From JBIOWF01 sp044868295 (GTDB lineage Bacteria; Actinomycetota; Actinomycetes; Streptosporangiales; Streptosporangiaceae), in the NCBI GenBank assembly GCA_044868295.1, contig JBIOWF010000198.1:1-28650 (forward strand): DNA of 28,650 bases. Reading direction: 5' to 3'. Under the pieces are notes generated by a model, which was given only the letters and a program-made list of their open reading frames with translations, did not search any database and was not told where the DNA came from. Made by a program: the position numbers and the translations under genes. Positions 22,899-28,650 of the stretch are shown here, piece after piece (within the stretch, counting starts at the first letter, position 1; each line of letters begins with the position of its first letter).

Positions 22899-25517
22899 GT
22901 GGACCTGAACCGCCTGACCCAGAAATCCCAGGAAGCCCTGCACGAGGCCCAGACCGCGGCGACGCGGCTGGGACACACCGAGGTGGACGGCGAGCATCTC
23001 CTGCAGGCGCTCCTCACCCAGCCCGAGGGCCTGGTGCCCCGCCTTCTCGGCCAGGCGGACGCGGATCCCGGCAAGCTGCGCCAGGAACTCGAAGCGGAGC
23101 TGCGCAGACGCCCCTCCGTGAGCGGGCCGGGCGTGGCTCCCGGCCAGGTCTACGTCACCCGGCGGCTGTCCCGCCTGCTCGACTCCGCGGAGCAGGAAGC
23201 CAGGCGGCTCAAGGACGAGTACGTGTCCGTCGAACATCTGCTCATCGCCCTGCTGGACGAGGGTCCGGAGACCTCCTCAGGTCGTTTGCTGCGCGAGCAG
23301 GGCCTGACCCGCGACCGGTTCCTGCAGGCGCTGACCACGATCAGGGGCAACCAGCGGGTGACGTCCGCGATGCCCGAGGTCGCCTACGAGGCGCTGGAGA
23401 AGTACGGCCGGGACCTCGTCGCCGACGCCGCCGCCGACAAGCTCGACCCGGTCATCGGCCGCGACGCGGAGATCCGCAGGGTCATCCAGATCCTGTCGCG
23501 GAAGACGAAGAACAACCCGGTCCTCATCGGCGACCCCGGTGTCGGCAAGACGGCCATCGTGGAGGGGCTGGCACAGCGGATCGTACGCGGTGACGTGCCC
23601 GAAGGGCTGCGCGACAAGACGATCTTCATGCTGGACTTGGGGTCGCTGGTCGCCGGGGCGAAGTACCGCGGCGAGTTCGAGGAGCGGCTCAAGGCCGTGC
23701 TCATGGAGGTGAAGGCCGCCGAGGGCCTGATCATCCTCTTCGTCGACGAAGTGCACACCGTGGTCGGGGCGGGCGCGGCCGAGGGCGCCATGGACGCCGG
23801 CAACATGCTCAAGCCGATGCTCGCCCGCGGGGAACTGCACATGATCGGCGCGACGACGGTCGTGGAGTACCGCAAATACATCGAGAAGGACGCGGCCCTC
23901 GAACGCCGGTTCCAGCCGGTGCTGGTCGACGAGCCGTCCGTGGAGGACGCCATCTCGATCCTCAGAGGCCTGCGCGAACGACTTGAGGTGTTCCACGGCG
24001 TGAAGATCCAGGACAGCGCGCTCGTGGCCGCGGTCGTGCTCGGCCACCGGTACATCTCCGACCGCTTCCTCCCCGACAAGGCCATCGACCTCGTGGACGA
24101 GGCCTGCGCCGTGATCCGTACGGAGATCGACTCCATGCCGGCGGAGCTCGACGAGCTCACCCGCCGCGTGACGCGCCTGGAGATCGAGGAGGCGGCGCTC
24201 TCCAAGGAGACGGATCCGGCGAGCCAGGCGAGGCTGGAGGAGCTGCGCAAGGAACTGGCCGATCTGCGCGCCGAGGCCGACGCCATGCGCGCCCAGTGGG
24301 AGTCCGAACGGCACGCCCTGCGCCGCGTGCAGTCCCTTCGCGAGGAGATCGAGGCCGTACGGCGGGAGGCCGAGCTGGCCGAGCGCAACTACGACCTCAA
24401 CCGCGCCGCGGAGTTGCGCCACGGACGGCTCCCGGAGCTTGAACGGCGGCTGGAGGCGGAGGAGGAGAAGCTCGCAGCCAGGCAGGGAGGCCGCCGGCTG
24501 CTCCGCGAAGTCGTCACCGAAGAGGAGATCGCGGCCATCGTGTCCCGCTGGACCGGCATCCCGGTGGCCCGCCTCCAGGAGGGGGAGCGGGAGAAGCTGC
24601 TGCGCCTCGACCAGATCCTGCACGAGCGGGTGATCGGCCAGGACGAGGCGGTCCAGCTGGTCTCGGACGCGGTCATCCGCGCCCGCGCGGGCATCAAGGA
24701 TCCGCGCCGGCCGATCGGCTCGTTCATCTTCCTCGGGCCGACGGGCGTGGGGAAGACCGAGCTGGCCAAGGCGCTCGCGGAGGCGCTCTTCGACACCGAG
24801 GAGAACATGGTCCGCATCGACATGAGCGAATACCAGGAGCGGCACACCGTCAGCCGCCTGGTCGGCGCCCCGCCCGGCTACGTCGGGTACGAGGAGGGCG
24901 GCCAGCTCACCGAGGCGGTACGGCGCAAGCCGTACTCGGTGGTGCTCTTCGACGAGATGGAGAAGGCGCACGCGGACGTGTTCAACACGCTGCTGCAGGT
25001 GCTCGACGACGGGCGGTTGACCGACGCCCAGGGCCGTACGGTCGACTTCCGGAACACCGTGATCATCATGACGTCGAACATCGGCTCCGAGTACCTCATG
25101 GAGGGCGTCACGCCCAGCGGCGAGATCAAGCCGGAGGGGCGGGAACTCGTGATGTCGGCGCTGCGGCGGCACTTCCGGCCCGAGTTCCTCAACCGGGTCG
25201 ACGAGATCGTGCTGTTCAAGCCGCTCACCGAGGCCGAGATCGAGCAGATCGTCGACCTGATGTTCAACGACATCAGGAAGCGGGTCGCCGACCGACGGAT
25301 GACCCTGGAAGTCACCGAGGACGCCCGCCGCCTGATCGCCGAGCACGGCTACGACCCCGTTTTCGGGGCGCGTCCGCTCCGCCGGTTCATCGCCCGCGAG
25401 GTGGAGACCCGGATCGGCCGGGCGCTGCTCGCCGGGGACGTCCAGGACGGGGCGGTCATCCTCGTCGACGAGTCGGCCGGCGAACTCATCGTCACCTACG
25501 AGAACCGACAGGCGTAA
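22899..25517 (+). CDS. clpB: protein disaggregase ClpB
   Basis: Hexameric AAA+ disaggregase that pulls polypeptides out of aggregates together with DnaK. 872 residues, full length. Order: Clp N-domain repeats (1-150), first ATPase with Walker A GDPGVGKT (211-218) and ILFVDEVHTVVGAG, coiled-coil middle domain (about 410-530, rich in Glu, Arg and Leu), second ATPase with Walker A GPTGVGKT (613-620), SEYQERHTVSRLVGAPPGYV and LFDEMEKAH, and a small C-terminal domain. The middle domain shows that it is ClpB and not ClpC or ClpA. GTG start with GGAGG at 22889-22893. Its 3' end is part of a degenerate tandem repeat running into the intergenic region. Confidence 0.97.
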   Translation: MDLNRLTQKSQEALHEAQTAATRLGHTEVDGEHLLQALLTQPEGLVPRLLGQADADPGKLRQELEAELRRRPSVSGPGVAPGQVYVTRRLSRLLDSAEQEARRLKDEYVSVEHLLIALLDEGPETSSGRLLREQGLTRDRFLQALTTIRGNQRVTSAMPEVAYEALEKYGRDLVADAAADKLDPVIGRDAEIRRVIQILSRKTKNNPVLIGDPGVGKTAIVEGLAQRIVRGDVPEGLRDKTIFMLDLGSLVAGAKYRGEFEERLKAVLMEVKAAEGLIILFVDEVHTVVGAGAAEGAMDAGNMLKPMLARGELHMIGATTVVEYRKYIEKDAALERRFQPVLVDEPSVEDAISILRGLRERLEVFHGVKIQDSALVAAVVLGHRYISDRFLPDKAIDLVDEACAVIRTEIDSMPAELDELTRRVTRLEIEEAALSKETDPASQARLEELRKELADLRAEADAMRAQWESERHALRRVQSLREEIEAVRREAELAERNYDLNRAAELRHGRLPELERRLEAEEEKLAARQGGRRLLREVVTEEEIAAIVSRWTGIPVARLQEGEREKLLRLDQILHERVIGQDEAVQLVSDAVIRARAGIKDPRRPIGSFIFLGPTGVGKTELAKALAEALFDTEENMVRIDMSEYQERHTVSRLVGAPPGYVGYEEGGQLTEAVRRKPYSVVLFDEMEKAHADVFNTLLQVLDDGRLTDAQGRTVDFRNTVIIMTSNIGSEYLMEGVTPSGEIKPEGRELVMSALRRHFRPEFLNRVDEIVLFKPLTEAEIEQIVDLMFNDIRKRVADRRMTLEVTEDARRLIAEHGYDPVFGARPLRRFIAREVETRIGRALLAGDVQDGAVILVDESAGELIVTYENRQA

Positions 25518-25622
25518 CAGGCCGCTGCTCGGCTACGAGAACCATCAGGCCGGACAGGCCGCTGCCCCTGCCTCAGCCGGTACGGCGTAACAGGCCGCCG
25601 CGCGGCTGCGAGAACCGTCAGG
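25496..25622. repeat. degenerate 37-bp repeats spanning the clpB 3' end
   Basis: The unit beginning CTACGAGAACC at 25496 repeats at 25533 (37-base period), both with ACAGGCCGCTGC. A third, partial unit (GGCGTAACAGGCCGC) starts at 25584, and CTGCGAGAACCGTCAGG follows at 25606-25622. The clpB stop codon lies in the first unit, so the others are untranslated copies of its last codons. Confidence 0.65.
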
Positions 25623-25727
25623 ATCTCGGCGTGCTGACGGTGCGGCCACGGCGTACCCGGGTCACGTCTCGGTCATGGCGATGTGATTCCGGTCAAACCG
25701 TGCCCCGGAATGCGGCAAATGTTCGGA

Positions 25728-25765
25728 TTAACATCCTGTTCACATTCGGGCAAAGGCTTTGAAAC
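25728..25765 (+). promoter_or_regulatory. GlnR-box-like array upstream of glnII
   Basis: Four pentamers with exact 6-base spacers: TTAAC (25728-25732), TTCAC (25739-25743), GCAAA (25750-25754) and GAAAC (25761-25765). The spacing and the ends fit the actinomycete GlnR box (GTnAC-n6-GAAAC units), though the two inner pentamers fit poorly. It is 66-103 bases before the glutamine synthetase start, suiting nitrogen control. Confidence 0.5.
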
Positions 25766-25830
25766 GGTCTGCTGGAAACCTTCGGCGTGGCGGCTAAACC
25801 GCACGGTCCGCCTCTCCTGAAGGGATCGAC

Positions 25831-26844
25831 GTGAGTTACAAGGCTGAGTACATCTGGATCGACGGCACCGAGCCCACCGCGAAGCTCCGGTCTAAGACCA
25901 AGGTTCTCGCGGACGGCGCCGAGCTGCCGATCTGGGGGTTCGACGGCTCCAGCACCAACCAGGCCGCCGGACACTCCTCGGACTGCGTGCTCAAGCCGGT
26001 CTTCTCCTGTCCTGACCCCGTCCGCGGCGGCAACGACGTCCTTGTCCTGTGTGAGGTCCTCCTCCCCGACATGACGCCGCACCCGACCAACACCCGCGCT
26101 CTGCTCACCCCGATCGCCGAGCGGTTCGAGGCGCAGGAGTCCTGGTTCGGCATCGAGCAGGAGTACACCTTCTTCAAGGACGGCCGTCCCTACGGCTTCC
26201 CGATCGGCGGCTTCCCCGGCCCGCAGGGCCCGTACTACTGCGGCATCGGCGCGGACGAGGTCGTCGGCCGTGACATCGTCGAGGCGCACCTCGACGCCTG
26301 CATCGAGGCGGGGCTGGAGATCTCCGGCATCAACGCCGAGGTCATGCCCGGCCAGTGGGAGTTCCAGATCGGCCCGGCGGGCCCGGTCGAGGTCTCCGAC
26401 CACATGTGGATCGCGCGCTACCTGCTCTACCGCATCGCCGAGGACTTCGGCGTCTCCGTCACCCTTGACGCCAAGCCGGCCCCCGGCGACTGGAACGGCG
26501 CCGGCGCGCACACCAACTTCTCCACCAAGGCCATGCGCGAGGGTTACGAGCCGATCATCACCGCCTGCGAGGCCCTGGGCGAGAAGGCCCTGGACCACGT
26601 CAAGGCGTACGGCGCCGGCATCGAGCAGCGCCTCACCGGCCTGCACGAGACCGCCCCGTGGAGCGAGTTCAGCTACGGCGTCTCCAACCGCGGCGCCTCG
26701 GTCCGCATCCCGTGGCAGGTCGAGATCGACAAGAAGGGCTACATCGAGGACCGCCGTCCCAACGCGAACGTCGACCCCTACACGGTGACCCGCCTGATCG
26801 TCGACACCTGCTGCACCGCCCTGGAGAAGGCCGACCAGGTCTGA
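25831..26844 (+). CDS. glnII: glutamine synthetase, GlnII type
   Basis: Makes glutamine from glutamate, ammonia and ATP. 337 residues, the short eukaryote-like type II enzyme found in Streptomyces, Frankia and rhizobia, and not the 470-residue GlnA. Motifs: WGFDGSSTNQA, FGIEQEYTFF (metal-binding Glu), GINAEVMPGQWEFQIG, and NGAGAHTNFSTKAMR. There is no Tyr-adenylylation site, as expected for this type. The start is GTG 25831, preceded by AAGGGA. A GlnR-like array lies upstream, and a strong terminator follows 38 bases after the stop, so it is monocistronic. Confidence 0.95.
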   Translation: MSYKAEYIWIDGTEPTAKLRSKTKVLADGAELPIWGFDGSSTNQAAGHSSDCVLKPVFSCPDPVRGGNDVLVLCEVLLPDMTPHPTNTRALLTPIAERFEAQESWFGIEQEYTFFKDGRPYGFPIGGFPGPQGPYYCGIGADEVVGRDIVEAHLDACIEAGLEISGINAEVMPGQWEFQIGPAGPVEVSDHMWIARYLLYRIAEDFGVSVTLDAKPAPGDWNGAGAHTNFSTKAMREGYEPIITACEALGEKALDHVKAYGAGIEQRLTGLHETAPWSEFSYGVSNRGASVRIPWQVEIDKKGYIEDRRPNANVDPYTVTRLIVDTCCTALEKADQV

Positions 26845-26882
26845 CCTTCCCGAACAGTCTCGTACGGCTCTCGCTCCTCCTC

Positions 26883-26916
26883 GTACGGCTCCCGCCTCGG
26901 TTGGCGGGAGCCGTAC
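26883..26916 (+). terminator. strong terminator after glnII
   Basis: GTACGGCTCCCGCC (26883-26896) pairs perfectly with GGCGGGAGCCGTAC (26903-26916) over a 6-nt loop. A partial copy of the left arm (CTCGTACGGCTCTCGC) lies just upstream, from about 26860. The stem is nearly identical to that of the hairpin at 3370-3406. Confidence 0.85.
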
Positions 26917-26974
26917 TGGCATGTACAGGCCCTTGAGGTCTTGGCAGCGGGTTTGCGCGACGCGGGCCCTGGGG

Positions 26975-27285
26975 CAACCCAGGTTCCTGCTCTGGCGCGT
27001 CACCCTGAAATGGCGGCGCGAGGTCGCCGCCGTGCTCCGGCCGCTAGGGCTGACTCATCCCCAGTTCGTCGTGCCGGCCGGCACCGGGTGGCTCGGCCGC
27101 CACGGCAGCCCTCCGAGCCGGCGCGGGCCGGCCGGCCACACCGGTATGGACGCCATGACCGCCTCCCAGGTAGCCCGCACCCTGGAAACCAAGAAGCCGA
27201 TCATCCGCGAAGGCGACCCGCGCGACACCCGCATCAAACGCCTGCGCGTCACCCCCGACCGGGGTCGCGCCGCCCCGCGGGCTCA
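26975..27285 (+). pseudogene. remnant of a MarR-family regulator
   Basis: The conceptual product RFLLWRVTLKWRREVAAVLR, PLGLTHPQFVVPAGTGWLGRH, then MTASQVARTLETKKPIIREG and DTRIKRLRVTPDRGRA follows the order of actinomycete MarR regulators (first helix, winged-helix region, wing). The N-terminal start is missing, key positions are replaced (Pro and Gly in helices), and the C-terminal dimerisation helix is lost where the frame runs into a convergent gene. There is no start codon with a ribosome binding site. I read it as a decayed fragment; the ends are approximate. The stretch 26917-26974 shows nothing else. Confidence 0.6.
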
Positions 27286-27501
27286 GTTGCCCTGGAAGCG
27301 GGCGTGCCGTTCCAGCCGGGCCAGATCCAGCTCCATCTGCCGCATCACCTTCTGGTAGCCCTCCCAGCCGTACATCTTCACGAGCTTGGCCTTCACCCGG
27401 AGCGTCTCTTCCTCGGCCGAGTCGGGGGTCCGGTGGCTCATGTCGTCCAGGGCCAGCAGCGCCTGAAGCTCTTGTTCGGGGACAGATTCGGGTGGATTCA
27501 T
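27283..27501 (-). CDS. small hypothetical protein, acidic N-terminus
   Basis: 72 residues: an acidic first half (PESVPEQELQALLALDDMSH, AEEETLRVKAK) and a basic helix (YQKVMRQMELDLARLERHARFQGN). No known domain is recognised, no signal peptide, no membrane segment; largely helical. AAGGA about 10 bases upstream of the ATG is a usable ribosome binding site. It converges on the MarR remnant and lies downstream of the sigma-factor pair with a 148-base gap, so it could have its own promoter. Confidence 0.6.
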   Translation of the reverse strand: MNPPESVPEQELQALLALDDMSHRTPDSAEEETLRVKAKLVKMYGWEGYQKVMRQMELDLARLERHARFQGN

Positions 27502-27649
27502 GGTGGTTAGTCCTTCGTGTCTGCACGAACGCGGCGTATGCCTGGACGTCCGGGAGTGCGAAGGGGTTGACAGATCCTTGACTAGAAATGCTTACGATTC
27601 CGAAGAGACATGATCATATCGGCGTCGGCTCGGTGTCCGGCACATGCGA

Positions 27650-28087
27650 TCAGATCGTGATCCATTCGGTCACGAGCAGTGTCCCGGTCAGGCGGCAACG
27701 CAGGCTGAACGGCCCAGTGGGCACGTCGTCGCAGGTGAAGCGGCCCAGAGAATCGGCGGAGACGGTGACAGGGCGGCTGCCGTGGGTCTCGATCTCCGCG
27801 GGTTGCGGGGGGATCAGCTGGCCGACGACGCGCCCCGCCGTACCGGTGAAGGTGATCTCCAGGTCGACGGTGAGGGTGGGAGTGCCGAAGGTGAGCAGCC
27901 GCGGACTGTCGCCGCCGCGGACGGTCACGGGCTCTGTCAGGGAGTCGAAGGCCAGCTCGGCGAGCTCTGCGTCCATCGTGCGAAACGTGTACGCCTCGAC
28001 CGCGGCCTGGAGAAGGTGGGACGGAACCGGGTCAAAAAGCTCGGCGGCGAAGCGCAGCTCCTCTTCGAGCGCGATGTCGTCATTCAT
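27650..28087 (-). CDS. sigma-factor companion protein
   Basis: 145 residues starting MNDDIALEEELRFAAELFD. The first half (VPSHLLQAAVEAYTFRTMDAELAELAFDS) is typical of proteins encoded directly after certain sigma factor genes in actinomycetes; the second half is a small beta-sandwich (LTVDLEITFTGTAGRVVGQL, VTVSADSLGRFTCDDVPTGP) like carboxypeptidase-regulatory domains. It may act as an anti-sigma or accessory factor (inference). The ATG overlaps the sigma stop by ATGA, showing coupled translation. In other actinomycetes such pairs are often followed by a CHAT/TPR protein gene (from memory), which is absent here. Confidence 0.8.
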   Translation of the reverse strand: MNDDIALEEELRFAAELFDPVPSHLLQAAVEAYTFRTMDAELAELAFDSLTEPVTVRGGDSPRLLTFGTPTLTVDLEITFTGTAGRVVGQLIPPQPAEIETHGSRPVTVSADSLGRFTCDDVPTGPFSLRCRLTGTLLVTEWITI

Positions 28088-28650
28088 TGGACGCCTCGTT
28101 CCGCGAGGAGTACGCGCAGGCGTCTCAGGCAGCGCTGCCGGATCGGGCCGATGCTTCCGACGGCGATGCCGAGGGCGGCCGACACCTCCTGGTAGCTGGG
28201 CGGCGGCGAGGCCATCAGCACCCGCAGCAAGCGTCGGCAGTTCTCGCCGAGATCCTGGAACGCCTGCCACACTTTGCGCATCCGCTCCGACTCGGCCGCG
28301 GCCTCCTCCGACTCGATGACCGCGCGCTCCGGCGTCCGCTCGTCGGCGATCCGGTCGAACACCTCCGCGTCACCCGTGGGCGAGGTCCTTCGCGCGGCCC
28401 GGATCACCTTCAGGCACTCGTGCCGAGCGGTGCTGGCCAGCCACGATCCGACCTTTTCCGGTTCGCGGATCCGCTCCAGATTCTGGGCGAGCCGGAACCA
28501 GGTCGTCTGCCACACTTCCTGCCCGTCGGCCTCCGACAGCCCGTGGGCGCGCACGACGGACCACACCAGAGGCGTCAGGCATTCCACGAGGGCCTTCCAG
28601 GCCGCGGCGTCCCCATCCACCGCGGCCCGGAAAAGGCTGCCGATCGAATC
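28084..28650 (-). CDS. sigma-70 family (ECF-like) RNA polymerase sigma factor, 5' partial
   Basis: Directs RNA polymerase to a specific promoter set. 188 codons are visible, and the frame stays open to the window edge with family-like sequence (DSIGSLFRAAVDGDAAAW), so the start is outside; the GTG at 28620 is not the real start. Region 2 is SEADGQEVWQTTWFRLAQNL followed by VGSWLASTARHECLKVIRAA; region 4 is SYQEVSAALGIAVGSIGPIR with a basic end (QRCLRRLRVLL). There is no region 3, as in ECF factors. The gene is coupled to the downstream companion by an ATGA overlap. Confidence 0.9.
   Translation of the reverse strand, partial: DSIGSLFRAAVDGDAAAWKALVECLTPLVWSVVRAHGLSEADGQEVWQTTWFRLAQNLERIREPEKVGSWLASTARHECLKVIRAARRTSPTGDAEVFDRIADERTPERAVIESEEAAAESERMRKVWQAFQDLGENCRRLLRVLMASPPPSYQEVSAALGIAVGSIGPIRQRCLRRLRVLLAERGVQ

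Noticed and set aside
23277..25346. Long - strand open frame
   Set aside because: Antisense of clpB, whose two ATPase modules are complete.
27567..27598. Promoter-like TTGACA and TACGAT on the + strand
   Set aside because: The spacer is 20 bases, longer than functional promoters, and there is no + strand gene downstream in the window.
1..28650. CRISPR array, tRNA, rRNA or transposase gene
   Set aside because: No regularly spaced identical repeats of 25-40 bases with unique spacers, no cloverleaf with a recognisable TTCGAAT arm, and no transposase motif was seen.

Overview
The window is high-GC DNA with actinomycete gene content and codon use: GTG starts, an actinobacterial-type chaperone operon (dnaK-grpE-dnaJ-cbpM-clpB), a GlnII-type glutamine synthetase, a large ATP-binding LuxR (LAL) regulator and a sigma factor gene with a typical actinomycete partner. 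The content suggests a filamentous actinomycete, perhaps of the Streptosporangiales. The order is an inference; no rRNA or other marker is present.

Layout. (1) 1-3364, + strand: deoC (5' end outside the window), a complete aldehyde dehydrogenase and a short aldehyde dehydrogenase-like protein without catalytic residues; together a deoxyribose-phosphate/acetaldehyde utilisation operon. (2) 3470-4810, - strand: amidase-signature hydrolase, separated from region 1 by a strong convergent hairpin. (3) 4811-5238: no gene, but a roughly 106-bp inverted-repeat (MITE-like) structure and a degenerate direct duplication. (4) 5239-6822, - strand: a small conserved protein and a short Rho paralogue, followed by a 690-bp gene-poor stretch that would be the Rho leader and contains repeated C-rich motifs. 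(5) 7514-9194: LURP-one-related protein (-), PspC-domain membrane protein (+) with a terminator-like hairpin in its leader, and lipB (+). (6) 9380-16072, - strand: an orphan molybdopterin hydroxylase large subunit, an APC permease, a KdgK-like sugar kinase lacking its catalytic Asp, and a StyA-type flavin monooxygenase with a repeat array upstream. (7) 16218-18977, - strand: LAL regulator. (8) 19155-25517, + strand: an accessory chaperone/disaggregase operon with overlapping genes. (9) 25831-26844: glnII with a GlnR-like half-site array and a strong terminator. (10) 26975-28650: remnant of a MarR regulator, a small acidic protein, and a sigma factor (5' end outside the window) translationally coupled to a companion protein.

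How the parts relate. The DnaK, GrpE, J-protein, CbpM and ClpB genes overlap or are separated by one base, so they should be made together as one disaggregation module; CbpM is expected to restrain the J-protein. No HspR (HAIR) or CIRCE operator was found upstream, so control may differ from the housekeeping operon; the divergent LAL regulator is a candidate. The LAL gene is also directly upstream of the StyA-type monooxygenase on the same strand.

The most noteworthy items are the Rho paralogue with its repeated leader, the kinase with Gly at the catalytic Asp position, the operator-like array upstream of the monooxygenase, the inverted-repeat element at 4921-5026, the tandem duplications in the accessory chaperone operon, and the over-represented CCGTACGG octamer that also builds several terminator stems. 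I did not find a convincing wholly new multi-gene system; no CRISPR array, tRNA, rRNA or transposase gene was seen.
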